The notes: generated by a model from the sequence alone, not told the origin. A stretch of 64,000 nucleotides of DNA from Tupaia tana (GCA_026018925.1 JAKSZU010000012.1:25719814-25783813); one strand, 5' to 3'. Positions 34,286 through 46,288 are shown, counted from the stretch's first letter. A program made the numbers and translations.

Positions 34286-34630
34286 GTGGAGGAGTGGGAG
34301 TTAGGGAGCAGTGCTTTCCTTTTCATTGGCTTGCTTTTAGCAAACCTTCTCAGAAGGTTTTTTTTGCTGTTATCAGTCTGTTCCGGTGCTCTCTTTGCAC
34401 AGCCCTATTGTGTCCCTGGTGTACAGGGAGTGAATAGGGCTGTGTTACTAAATTTTCAGCAGAAACAGCTCCTGCCCTGGTATCCACCCCATTATCTGGC
34501 TGTTCTCACTGTATCTATTACAGCTAGGCTTAGTACTCTTGTGCAACAAATAGGGACAGGCAGTTCTATCTCAGCTCAGGCTGCTTGCTACAATGACACC
34601 CATCCCAAACAGATTTACATAGAGCATTAG
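34286..34630 (+). other. unassigned 114-codon open frame
   Basis: The translated product has a hydrophobic stretch near residues 10-37 and a second around 68-88. I do not recognise it. A fragment of an endogenous retroviral envelope gene is one weak possibility from its composition; chance openness is at least as likely. No LTR was seen beside it. The surrounding 34,036-34,650 holds nothing else recognisable. Confidence 0.15.
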
Positions 34631-34663
34631 GATAAGTTTGTAGTTTAAAAACCTTCCAGCAAT

Positions 34664-34939
34664 ACAATAAATTAGGGGAGGCAGAGAAAGCAACAATAGA
34701 TACCAGACACAATGTGGGAGGTGAGTGGGAGATGGCAGAGGGTGAGATAGGGAATCAAGGATGGGAAAAAAGGCAAAATATTCAGAAAACAAGAAATGGA
34801 AAATTATGTGTTGACAATAACACACATCTTGATGTGCTTGATTGAGCCAATATACAGTGCACTGTGAATGGAAAAATCTCATTTTGTATGCTATAATGAT
34901 GTACAGTGAATGAATATAAATAAATAAATTAAAAAAAAA
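34664..34939 (+). mobile_element. short L1/HAL1-type 3' end insertion
   Basis: A 5'-truncated ~275-bp copy of the 3'UTR type found in the HAL1-like element ('tgggagatggcagagggt'), ending in an A tail. It is flanked by 'aaccttccagcaat' at about 34,650-34,663 and 34,940-34,953. Confidence 0.85.
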
Positions 34940-34954
34940 ACCTTCCAGCAATGA

Positions 34955-35439
34955 TGTTTACAGGTAGATAAGATGAGATAACAAGGTAATGAAATAAATT
35001 TACTATTACCTAACTAAATTATTTCTCTAACATGAGTGGGAGATGTTACAAGGTAAAGAATTAAAAGGCACCTCAAATTATTTCTATTTAGACATATTCT
35101 TTGCTTGAATCTAAACCTTTCTCAAACTCATCTGAGATATGCTGTAAATTCATTATACTGTATATAGCCCCTCTCTAATTATTAATGACTGCATTTATTT
35201 TTTATCAGAATGTTGTTTGATGGTAATGCAGTGGTAGCCCCACTGTTGTGATAACTGGGAATGGTTGCTTGTTTAGCTCAGTTCCCAAAAGTTAATCTTT
35301 TCTTGTTTAAACTAATTTTGTTTTTTATCATTTTTGATAAACTTCCAACTTTCTCACTTTTGTGGTTGATCTGCCTCTAAAATTTAGATTTGAAACATCT
35401 GTATCATCTTCTAACTTCAGGCTTGAATTTTTTCCCAGC
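34955..35439. other. intergenic, nothing recognised
   Basis: AT-rich spacer sequence without gene or repeat signature. Confidence 0.4.
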
Positions 35440-35733
35440 ATTTAAAAAGATGATTTATTTATAATTGACAAAAAGTAATTATATACATTTATGGAGTACA
35501 ATGAGATAATTTGATTTATGTATGCATTATAGAACATTTCAATTAAGCTAATTAACACATCCATCATCTCACCAATTTATTATAAAACCCATTATGTAAA
35601 TAAACATATGTACTATGGTGTGCAACATGCCTTAAAATTTTTTTAATTGACTCATGATACTTGTACATATTTGTGGGGTAGTGTGTGATCTTTTAGTATA
35701 TGAATACAAGGTAATGATTAAATAATGATGATT
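35440..35733 (-). mobile_element. old L1M 3' end, piece 1 of 3
   Basis: 3'UTR sequence ('tataattgacaaaaagtaat', 'gctaattaacacatcc') in minus orientation. It resumes at 41,649 and again at 45,340. Confidence 0.75.
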
Positions 35734-35783
35734 TTTTTTTAATTCTTAAAAAAAATTTATAAAAAAAGTACATTCACATTTCT

Positions 35784-36041
35784 TTTCTTTGGGAGGGGGT
35801 GGGGGTAGATTTTTGCTATAGGATGTGGGCGCTTGCCAGAGAGACAGAGACAAAAAGTGAGAAATCACCCTGGGGAGGGGATGACCACACCTCAATCCTT
35901 TCTCCTCCATTCTCCTCTCAGGATTTTGGGCATGCACGCATACGAGCCTACCACAAGTTTAATCTGCTGGGTCCAGGCCTCAAAACATGGTAGACTACAT
36001 GGGAGTCTGGCAACATAACCATTATGCCATCTGCTGGTCCC
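35784..36041 (-). mobile_element. tRNA-derived SINE inside the L1 tail
   Basis: A complete reverse-oriented copy between 'aagtacattcacat' duplications (about 35,767 and 36,042). It lies in the A-rich tail of the young L1, so it is younger than that L1. Confidence 0.92.
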
Positions 36042-36437
36042 AAGTACATTCACATTCTTTTTTTTTTTTTTTTAAGGTAGCTGTATCTTTTTTTTTATCA
36101 TCATATTCTTCTTTATATTACATTGAATTACATATAACTTTACAGTGCATTACATTGCTTTTTCAAAAGGGAATGCCATGCATGTCAGTCAGTACAGAGA
36201 CATCAATTTCCCCACTTCAACATTCAATATCTTTTCTATGTTTTCCCCAATCATTATTATTATTATTCTAATTATTTCTTAAAACAGTCAATCGCTATTT
36301 CTCATTTTGCTTGTACAAATACTTTGCCCATCATGAAATACTTCTCAGACAAATCCAGTTGAGAATACTGTACAGGTCAACATCAACAGTTAATAAGCCC
36401 ATATCTGTTTCTCACTAACGTCCTGCCTCTCTATTGT

Positions 36438-39400
36438 TCACTTGTTATCTTTCTCTATCCTCTTCTCTTCACTTCCCCCATTCCACACTGTCCTATTCTC
36501 ATTAAGTACCTTCACTGCTTTTATGTCCTCCAATTTTTTGCTATCATAGAATGCTGATAGTCGGTATATATTGAGTGGATACATACAATATCTTTCTTTC
36601 ATAGCCTGGCTTACTTCACTCAGCAATATATCCTCCGTATCTGACCACTTTCTATCAAATTCCAGGGTCTTGTTATTTTTTATGGCTGAGTAGTATTCCA
36701 TAGAGTATATATACCACACTTTTCCAATCCATTCATCAGTTTGTGGACATTTAGGTTGGTTCCATGTCTTGGCAATTGTGAATAATGCTGCAATAAACAT
36801 TGATGTGCAAGCACTTTTCTGACTGAGCGTTCTCCTGTCTTTTGGGTAAATACCCAGAAGTGGGATTACTGGATCGAATGGTAGTTCTATTTGTAAATCT
36901 TTGAGGAACCTCCATATTGTTCTCCACAGTGGTTGAACTAGTTTACATTCCCACCAACAGTGTAGGAGGGTTCCTTTTTCACCACATCCCCGCCAACACT
37001 TATCACTTTTTATATTCTTAATCTTTGCCATTCTGACAGGGGTTAGGTGGTATCTCATTGTAGTTTTTATCTGCATCTCCCTTATGATGAGGGATGTTGA
37101 GCATTTCCTCATATGCTTTTTGGCTGTTCGTAGGTCTTCCTTAGAGAGACTTTTGTTCAGCTCATTTTCCCATCTTTTAATTGGGTTCATCATTTTTTTT
37201 TCGCATAAGGCACTTGAGTTCCCTATGTATTCTGGTTATCAGTCCCTTGTCTGAGGCATATTTAACAAAAATATTTTCCCATTCTGAGGGTTGTCGGTTC
37301 ACACTTGTTACTGTGTCCTTTGCTGTACAGAAACTTCTTAGTCTAATGTAGTCCCACTTGTCTATTTTAGGGATTATTGCCTGTGCTTTGGGAGTCTTAT
37401 TTAAGAAGTCTTTGCCTACTCCAATGTCCCCCAGAGTTTCCCCAGCATTTTCCACCAGTAGTTTTATTGTTTGAGGTCTTAGGTTCAGATCTTTGATCTA
37501 TTTTGAGTTGACTGTTGTTAATGGTGAAAGATGGGGGTTCAGTTTCATCTTTCTGCAGGTGGATACCCAGTTTTTCCAGCACCATTTACTAAAGAGGTTT
37601 TCCTTTTCCCAATGGATTGACTGATATCCTTTGTCAAAGATCAGTTGGCTGTAAGCTTTGGGGGTTATTTCTGGGGTCTCTATTCTCTTCCATTGGTCCA
37701 CATGTCTGTTTTTGTGCCAATACCATGCTGTTTTGATGACCACAGCTTTATAGTATATCTTGGGATCATATGCCTCCTACTCCATTCTTCTTGCGCAGGA
37801 TTGCTTTTGCAATACGAGGTCTTTTATGGTTCCAGACAAATTCTATGATTGCCTTTTCTAGATCTCTGAAGAATATCTCTGGTATTTTGATTGGAATTGC
37901 ATTAAACATGTAGATTAATTTGGGTAGAATTGCCATTTTGATTATGTTAATTCTTCCAATCCAGGAGCATGGGATGTCCTTCCACATTTTTATGTCACTT
38001 TCAATGTCTCTTTTAAGATTTTCATAGTTTTCTTTATAAAGGTCCTTGACTTTCTTAGTTAGGTTTATCCCTAGGTATCTTATACACCTTGTGGCTACAG
38101 TGAAAGGGATTCCTTTCTTCAGCTCTGCTTCATTCAACTTGTTATTCATAAATAGAAATGCTATAGATTTTTGGATATTGATTTTGTATCCTGCCACCTT
38201 ACTGTATTCACTTATTACTTCAAGCAGTTTTTTCATGGATACCTTTGGGTCTTCTATGTATACCATCATGTCATCTGCAAATAAAGATATTTTCAATTCT
38301 TCTTTGCCTATTCGAATGCCTTTAATATTGTTCTCTTCTCTGATTGCAGTAGCTAAGACTTCCAGTACTATATTAAAGAGCAGTGGAGAAAGTGGGCAGC
38401 CTTGCCTAGTACCTGTTTTTAGAGGAAAAGCTTTCAGCTTTTCCCCATTCAGTATAATGTTAGCTGTAGGTTTTCCATAGATTGCTTTTATTGTGTTCAG
38501 AAATGATCCTTCTATACCAATCTTACTGAGAGTCTTAATCATAAAAGGATGTTGTATTTTATCAAATGCTTTCTCCGCATCAATTGAGATGATCATATGG
38601 TTTTTATCTTTCTTTCTGTTAATGTGGTGTATTACATTTATGGTCTTGCGTATATTAAACCACCCGTGCATCCCTGGTATAAAGCCTACCTGATCGTGAT
38701 GAATGATCTTTGTTATATATTGTTGGATCCGATTTGCGAGTATCTTGTTGAGAATTTTCGCGTCTATATTCATCAATGATATTGGTCTGTAGTTTTCCTT
38801 TTTTGTCATATCTTTATCTGTTTTGGGGATGAGGATGATGGAGGCTTCATAAAATGAATTTGGAAGGTTTCCTTCCTTTTGAATCTTTAGAAATAATTTT
38901 AGTAGGATAGGGGTTAACTCTTCCTTAAAAGTTTTGTAGAATTCACAAGTGAAGCCATCTGGGCCTGGGCTTTTCTTTGTTGGGAGGTTATTTATTACTG
39001 ATTCAATCTCCTGGTTTGTTATGGGTCTATTCAAGTTCTCTATGTCTTCCTGATCCAATCTTGGTAGATTATATGCATCCAGGAATTTGTCCATCTCCTC
39101 CAGGTTATCTTGTTTGTTGGCGTAAAGTTGCTCATAGTATCCTCTAATGATATTTTGTATTTCTGCTATGTCTGTGGTAATATTGCCTGTTTCATCATAT
39201 ATTTGATTAATCCGGTTTCTTTCTTTCTTCTTCTTGATCAGTCTATCCAATGGTGTGTCGATCTTGTTAATCTTTTCAAAGAACCAGCTTTTGCTTTCAT
39301 TTATTTTCTGTATGGTTCGTTTATTTTCTATTTCATTTATTTCTGCTCGAACCTTTATTATTTCTTTTTGCCTGGCATTTTGGGGGTTTGTTTGTTGTTG

Positions 39401-40391
39401 TTTTTACAATTCTCTGAGGGATGATGATAAGTTATCTACTTGCCATCTTTCTATCCTTTTCTTATGTGCACTAATTGCTATGAATTTCTCTCTTATGACT
39501 GCTTTTGCTGTGTCCCATAGATTCTGGACACTTGTGTACTCATTATCATTAGTTTCCATAAATTTTTTTATTTCAGCCTTAATTTCTTCAGTAGTGAAGA
39601 AGTCATTCAGAAGTAGGTTGTTCAGTTTCCATGTGTTCGTGTATTTTCGGGGTTGTGTCTTGAAATTAATCTTGAGTTTAATTCCATCATGGTCAGAGAA
39701 GATGCTGGGTACAGTTTCTATGCCTTTGAATCTATAAAGGCTTGATTTGTGTCCTAATATATGATCTGTCTTTGAAAAGGTTCCATGTCGGGGTGAGAAA
39801 AATGTATATGTTGTGGATGTAGGGTGGAAAGTTCTATAGATATCCGTCAAGCCCATTCCATTTATAGTATCATTTAAGTCCTGTATCTCTCTATTTATTT
39901 TCTGTCTAGAAGATCTGTCTATAGGAGATAATGGGGTGTTGAGATCTCCAACAATTATAGTATTTCTCCCTATCTCTCCTTTTAGCTCCAGCAGTCTTTC
40001 CTTCACATATTTAGGTGCACCTGAATTGGGTGCGTAGATATTTATAAGGGTTATGTCTTCTTGCTGTATTACCCCATTTACTATTATATAATGCCCTTCT
40101 TTGTCTCTTCTTACAGTCTTTGTCTTGAAATCTATTTTGTCTGAGATCAATATCGCTACTCCAGCTTTTTTTTTGATTTCTATTTGCATGGAGTATCTTT
40201 TTCCAGCCCTTGACTTTTAGTCTATGTATGTCTTTATCCATAAGGTAAGTTTCTTGTAGGCAACAGATAGAGGGTTTCTGTTTTCTTATCCATTCAGCCA
40301 GTCTATGTCTCTTAACTGGAGAATTTAATCCATTGACATTCAATGTAATTATCGATATTTCCGTACCTGATCCTATCATTGAGTGAGACAT
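36438..40391 (-). pseudogene. L1 ORF2, frameshifted
   Basis: Full-span ORF2 (about 1,300 codons): N-terminal endonuclease ('ITLNVNGLNSP' motif), reverse transcriptase with FADD active-site motif near 38,270-38,281, and C-terminal Cys-rich motif (CWRGCGEK...HCWWEC) in 36,438-37,193. The frame is broken near 40,165 (an A8 run), around 39,400, near 37,755, and two or three times between 37,600 and 37,180. The longest open pieces are 494 codons (37,766-39,250), 261 codons (39,404-40,189) and 251 codons (36,438-37,193). Confidence 0.93.
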
Positions 40392-40434
40392 TTTCTTGGT
40401 TGCTTTTTGTTCTCGTATAACTGTCTCTGATTTT

Positions 40435-41436
40435 TTAGTTTTCTTGGTATAATATTCCCTTCAGAACCTCTTGAAGAGCAGGTCTGGAGTTGGTAAATTC
40501 CTTCAAATTTTGTTTATTCGAGAATGTTTTTATCTTTTTTTCCCATATGAAAGATAATTTTGCCGGGTATAGTATTCTTGGTTGAAATTGTTTTTCACTC
40601 AACACTTTTACTATGCTTCCCCATTCTTTCCTTTCCTGCATTGTTTCTGCCGAGAGATCCGATGTTAACCTGATGGGGTGACCTTTGTAAGTAACCTGGC
40701 GTTTCCCTCTTGCCAACTTCAGTATCTTGTCTTTGTCTGTTGTTTTTGCCAGTCTGGCTATGATGTGCCTTGGAGAAGATCTTCTTGGGTTGATTCTACC
40801 CGGGGTCCTATGTATTTCCTGGGTCTGGATACTTGAATGCCTTTCTAGATTTGGGAAGTTTTCTTCCAGGATCTCGTGGAATAAATTATCTAGGCCCTTA
40901 TTATTTTCTTCCTCTTCTGGAATACCAATTATCTGGATGTTGGGGCGCTTGATAGTATCCAGTATTCCTCGTATATTATCCTCATTTTTCATGGTTGTTT
41001 TCTCAATCTTCTTGATACTTTTTTCTAGGTCAGATGTTTTGTCTTCTACGTTAGAGATTCGATCTTCTGGCTGGTCTAACCTACTTTTAATACTTTCCAG
41101 GGAGGTTTTGATTTCCTGTATCACATTCTTCAATCCTAAAAGTTCCATCTGGTTCTTGTTTAAGGTATCCATTTCTTCTTTCAAGTCATTGAAGGACTTT
41201 CTCATCTCCTGGAGCTCCTTGTCTCTTTTCTCTTCCATCTCAGTTAGTTTGGTCACTACAAATAATCTGAATTCCTTATCAGACATGTCCACGACGTCCA
41301 TTGTATTGACTGTGGGTGACGTAGGCTTGATGATTTCCCTTGGGGGAGAGGCCTTTTCTTGGTTGCTCATATTTCTTGAGCCTCTGCGATTGTTCCTAGT
41401 CATCAGGTAATCTATATGTTTCTTCCTGGGGTCCAA
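40435..41436 (-). CDS. L1 ORF1p, intact
   Basis: Uninterrupted 333-codon frame for the L1 nucleic-acid chaperone. In order: a basic/polar N-terminus, the 'MSDKEFRLF' motif near 50-58, a long heptad coiled coil to about 155 used for trimerisation, an RRM-type central domain ('RRSSPRHIIARLAKT' near 220-235), and a C-terminal domain ending '...LYQEN'. The length fits mammalian ORF1p. It lies 43 bases upstream of ORF2, the usual bicistronic arrangement. Confidence 0.93.
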   Translation of the reverse strand: MDPRKKHIDYLMTRNNRRGSRNMSNQEKASPPREIIKPTSPTVNTMDVVDMSDKEFRLFVVTKLTEMEEKRDKELQEMRKSFNDLKEEMDTLNKNQMELLGLKNVIQEIKTSLESIKSRLDQPEDRISNVEDKTSDLEKSIKKIEKTTMKNEDNIRGILDTIKRPNIQIIGIPEEEENNKGLDNLFHEILEENFPNLERHSSIQTQEIHRTPGRINPRRSSPRHIIARLAKTTDKDKILKLARGKRQVTYKGHPIRLTSDLSAETMQERKEWGSIVKVLSEKQFQPRILYPAKLSFIWEKKIKTFSNKQNLKEFTNSRPALQEVLKGILYQEN

Positions 41437-41633
41437 GGAGGAGAAACGGTGGGGATGCGTGGAGATTCAGAAGAGTCGGGCCTGCAGCCTGAGTCCGTCT
41501 GGGGCTCGGAACTGCTGGCCGGCTCGATTCGGTTTGCGGGTGAGGTGGGGTGGGAGTTCACCTTAAAGTCCCAGACAACCAACCTGGGGTCCAAGGAGGA
41601 GAAACGGTGGGGATGCGTGGAGATTCAGAAGAC
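41426..41633 (-). repeat. duplicated 50-bp block in the L1 5'UTR
   Basis: A 50-base block starting 'ctggggtccaaggagg' occurs at 41,426-41,475 and again at 41,584-41,633, period 158, with a GC- and CpG-rich spacer. This looks like about 1.3 promoter monomers. Confidence 0.8.
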
Positions 41634-41648
41634 TAAATGATGATGATT

Positions 41649-41762
41649 AGCATATCCATCATCTCAAACATTTGTCATTACTTCATGTGACAAATGTTCA
41701 AAATCCTGTCAGCTAATCTGAAATATACAATAAATTATTAACTATAGTTACCCTATTTTTAA
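41649..41762 (-). mobile_element. old L1M 3' end, piece 2 of 3
   Basis: Continues piece 1: 'agcatatccatcatctc', 'attattaactatagttac'. Confidence 0.75.
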
Positions 41763-44700
41763 AATTTATTTTTTATTTCAAGTTCTTTTATACATTCAAT
41801 CACATTATTTAGCTTGCAAAGTGAATATTCCAAAATGTGTACATTTTTCCCCAGTTCAGTTGAAAATACTATAATGTTATCTTTAACAGATAATGCCCCA
41901 TTTCTTTGTTCAATTAATGCTTTGCCTCTCTATTTTCTTCTAAATGTCCTTCCTCAGACTCTACTCTTTCACCCACCCTCTTCCCACACTGTATCTGGTG
42001 TTCACAACAATTTACTGTGTTTCTATATCCTTTAGTCAATCAGATTCAGTCATAGAGTGCAGACACTCTGTATATATTAAGTGGGGACAAAAAAATGTCT
42101 GTCCTTCATAGCCTGACTTGCTGCACTCAGTAGTAAATCTTCCATATTCCTCCACTTTCTGTCAAAAGCCAGGGTCTGGTATTTTTTTATGGCTGAGTAG
42201 TATTCCATAGAGCATAAGTGCCACAGTTTTTCAATCCATTCATCTGTTCATGGGTATCTGGTTTGGTTCCATGTCTTAGCAATTGTTAATAATGCCACAA
42301 TAAACATCAATGTGCAAGCACTTTTTCGATTAAGAATTTTTCTTTCCTTTGGGTAGATATACCAAGGAGTGGAATTGCTGGATCATATGTAGTTCTATTT
42401 GTAGATTTTTGAGGAATCTCCAAATTGTTCTCCACAGTGGCTGGACCAATTTACATTCCCACCAACAGTGTAAGAGAGTTCTCCTTTCACCACACCCCTG
42501 CCAGCACTTATCGTTTTTGGTTTTTTTGTTTGTTTGTTTGTTTTCTTTTAATCTTAGTCATTCTGACCGGGTTTAGGTGGTATCTCATTGTTGTTTTGAT
42601 CTGCATTTCCCTTACAATGAGGGATGTTGAGCATTTTTTCATATGTCTTTTGGCTATTTGAATGTCATCCTTAGAGAGTGCTTTTTTCAACTCATTCTCC
42701 CATCTTTTTTTTTTTTTTTTTTTGAGAGAGGTTTTTGCTATAGGGCAGGTGTGCTCAACAGAAAGACAGAGAGAAACAGAGAGACAGAAAGTGAGAAATC
42801 ACCCCCCGGGGGGAAGGCCACACTGCAATTCCTTCTCCTCCATTCTTCTTTAGGGATCTTGGGCACGCACACACACGTGCCCAGTGTGAGTTTAAGCCAC
42901 CGGGTCCAGGACTCGAACTGTGGACTACTACATGGGAGTCCAGAGACATAGCCATTACACCAACTGCTGGTCACTCTCCCATCTTTTAATAGGGTTGCTC
43001 ATCTTTTTTCGGAATAGCTTCTTGAGTTCCTTGTATATTCTGGTTATCAGTCCCTTATCTGATGCATAGTTTCCAAAATATTTTCCCATTTTGAGGGCTG
43101 TAGATTCACACTAATTACTGTGTCTTTTGCCATGCAAAAACTTCTTATTCTGATGTAATCCCACTTGTTTATTTTGGGAACTATTGACTGTGCTTTGGGG
43201 GTCTTATTTAAGAAGTCTTTGCCTAAACCTAGACTTTCCCCAGTGTTTTTCAGGAGCAGTTTTATAGTTTGAGGTCTTAGGTTTAGATCTTTGATCCACC
43301 TTGAGTTGATTTTTATCAATGATGAGAGGTAGGGGTTCAGATTTATCTTTCTGCAGGTAGATATCCAGTTTTTCTAGCACTATTTGCTGAAGAGGTTTTT
43401 CTTTTCCCACCTGATTGACTGGTACCCTTTGTCAAAATCAGTTGGTTGTATGCTTGGGAGCTTATTTCTGGGGACTCTATTCTGTTCCATTGGTCCACCT
43501 GTCTGTTTCTGTGCCAGTATCATGCTGTTTTGATTACCACCACTTTGTAGTATATTTTTGGGCCTGGGAGTGAGATGCCGCCCATTCCACTCTTCCTGTG
43601 CATGATTGCTTTCTCAGTTCGAGGTCTTTTATGATTCTGACAAATTTTATGATTGTCTTTTCTAGATTTGTGAATAATGTGTCTGGTAATTTAATTGGGA
43701 TTGCATTACATATGTAGAATTTGGGTAGAATTGCCATTTTGATTTTATTAATTCTTCCAGTCTAAGAATATGAAATGTCCTTCCACTTTTTCATGTCATT
43801 TTCCATATCTTTTTTTAGCTTCTCGTAGTTTTCCTTGTGGAGGTCTTTTACTTTTTTTGGTGAGATTTATTCCTAGGTATCTTATATTTTTTGTGTCTAT
43901 GGTAAATGACATTACTTTTTTCAGTTCTATCTCAGTCTGCCTGCTGTTCACATATAGAAATGCTTTAGATTTCTGTATGTTAATTTTGTTTCCTGCAACT
44001 TTACTGTATTTATGTATTACAGGAATTTTTTCATGGATAGCATTGTGTCTTCTATGTATACAATTTTGTCATCTGCAAATAGAGAGAGTTTCACCTCTTA
44101 TTTTCCTATTTGAATGCCTTTTATTTTTTCATCTTTTCTCATTGTGTTGGTGAGGACTTCCAGTACTATATTGAAAAGGAGTGGAGAAAGTGGGTATCCT
44201 TGTCTTGTACCCATTTTTTTTGGTGGAAAACCTTTCAGTTTTTCTCCATTAAGGATGATGTTTTCTATGGGTTTTTCATAGATAGCTTTTATTGTGTTGA
44301 GAAATGACCCTTCAATATTGCTGAGAGTCTTGATCATGAAGGGATGTTGCATCTTATCAAATGCTTTATCTGCATCAATTGATATGACCATATGTTTTTT
44401 TATCTTTCTTCCCGTTAATATGGTGGATTACATTTATGGTTTTGTGTATGTTGAACCAAGCTTGCATTCCTGGAATAAAGCCTACTTGATCGTGATGTGC
44501 AATCATTTTTATAAGTTGTTGGATACAATTTGCTAGTATCTTGTTGAGAATCTTTGTGTCTATATTCGTCAGAGATATTGGTGTATAGTTTTATTTCCTT
44601 GTCCTGTCCTTATCTGTTTTAAGGATAAGGATGATGGATGCTTCATAGAATGAATTAGGGAGGGATTCACCCTTTTGTATTTTTAGAAATAACTTGAGCA

Positions 44701-45338
44701 GAATGGGGATTAACTCTTCTTTGAATGTTTGTAGTATTCAGAGGTGAAGCTATCAGGGCCAAGGGTCTTCTTTCTTGGGAGGTTATTTATTACTGATTCA
44801 GTTTCCTGGCTTGTTATGGGCCTATTCAGACTTTCTGTGTCTTCCTGGCTCAATCTTGGTAGATTATATGTGTGCAGGAATTTGTTCATCTCATCCGGAT
44901 TGTCTGGTTTCGTGGCATATCGTTCTTCATAGTATCCTATAATTATGTTTTTTATTTCTACTACATCTGTTGTTATATTGCCTGCTTCATTGCAGATTTG
45001 ATTGACCTGGTCCCTTTCTCTCTTCTTAATAAGTCTTGCTAGTGGTGTATCGATTTTGCTTATCTTTTCAAAGAACCAGCTTTTACTTTTATTTATTTCC
45101 TATATAGTTCATTTATTTTCTATTTCATTTATTTCTGCTCATATCTTTATTATTTTCTTTCTCCTGGAGTTACTTTTTTTTCTCTTGCTTTTCCAATTCT
45201 CTGAGGCATGATGTTAGGTGATTCATTTGCCTTCTTTCCATCTTCCTCTTATGTGCACTTATAGTTATGAACTTCCCTCTTATGACTGCTTTTGCAGAGT
45301 CCCAAAAATTATGGAAACTAGTGTCCTCATTGTCCTTT
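41763..45338 (-). mobile_element. LINE-1, 5'-truncated, decayed
   Basis: 3'UTR at left, then ORF2 from its C-terminus to roughly the end of the endonuclease domain, with many frameshifts (readable pieces 43,047-43,319, 43,204-43,410, 43,534-43,737 and 44,098-44,391). It lacks ORF1 and the endonuclease. It is more diverged than the neighbouring near full-length L1. No target duplication is evident. Confidence 0.92.
42711..42973 (-). mobile_element. young tRNA-derived SINE in the truncated L1
   Basis: T run, 'agagaggtttttgctatag', CpG-containing body, head complement 'aactgctggtc'. Flanked by 'ctcccatctttt' on both sides. Confidence 0.93.
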
Positions 45339-45339
45339 T

Positions 45340-45600
45340 ATCTAACTGTAATTTTGTGTTCATTAACAAACATCTCTCTACCTCCCCTCCCTTACCCTTC
45401 TCTACTTCTGGTAATCACTGTTCAACTCTTTTCCTCTAGAGGGTCATCTTTTCTAGTTTTCATACTTGAGTGAAAATATCATGGATCCTTATTATAGTCA
45501 CAGATGTTGGGCATCAAGACCCCAAAGCCACTGACAGCATCTCCTTTATACCATTACTTATCCTTCTCTCATCTAGTTTAGATTGTATGGCTCATTGTTT
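45340..45600 (-). mobile_element. old L1M 3' end, piece 3 of 3
   Basis: 'tatctaactgtaattttg' and 'ttctggtaatcactgttc' continue the same old L1M 3'UTR after the second L1 insertion. Confidence 0.7.
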
Positions 45601-45849
45601 AATTACTCTCTTGAAATAGCCTATTTTTTTTTCTCTCCCACGATGGTAGTTACCTGAAAAAGTCAAACTGTTTATATACAAATATCTGTCTCCTCTATGA
45701 GATTTGAAACTCGCTAGAAAACATTCCCTAAATAAACTTAGTGGTTCTACATTAAATTTATCATCACAAACTTCAAACTAAGCTCAATACTGCCCAGAAA
45801 TCTTACTGTAGAATGCCATTGTAGTAAATGGGCCCATAGCCAGTTCCCC

Positions 45850-46205
45850 AAGACAGAACTCTAAGACTCATTTTAGAGTTCTACATTGGATGCTTTCTTT
45901 CAACTCCATTAGTTTATCTACTTGACTGTTCTCCCCTGATTTGCCCAGGCACTTTCCTGTCCTCTGCTGCCAGTCTGGTCCAAACCACCCTTTGCCTGGA
46001 CCAAGTAATAGTCTCCATTTGGATGCTCTGCTTTGACTCTTGTGTTCCCTACTATTCAAATGTTTCTTCAATAAGGTCTTTTGTCTTCCCTTATCTGAAG
46101 TAATCCTCCTATGGTAATGCTCTATGATGACAAATGATAGTTTTTTGTTCATTATATTTCATGCACTCACCATAGCATTCTACATTTATTTATTTTATAT
46201 TTGTA
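45850..46205 (+). mobile_element. L2 3' fragment
   Basis: Counterpart of 19,560-19,920. Confidence 0.55.
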
Positions 46206-46288
46206 GTACCCAAAGAATAAAACTTAAAAAAATAGTTAAAAATGGGATTCATTAAAATTATTCTCTGTATCAGTTAGCATTATTTATC

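Larger units (their letters stand above)
35734..41633 (-). mobile_element. near full-length young LINE-1
   Basis: Layout on the minus strand: 5'UTR 41,633-41,437, ORF1 41,436-40,435, ORF2 40,391-36,438, 3'UTR to 36,097, then a complex A-rich tail to 35,734. It is flanked by 15-bp duplications with one mismatch (35,719-35,733 and 41,634-41,648). A SINE later inserted into the tail. ORF1 is intact but ORF2 has several frameshifts, so autonomous mobility is not expected. A 445-bp copy of the same family sits in unit 3 at 51,739. Confidence 0.95.

Noticed and set aside
38046-41410. Long plus-strand frames over the young L1 (for example 40,727-41,410)
   Set aside because: They are antisense to ORF1 and ORF2, with no recognised product.
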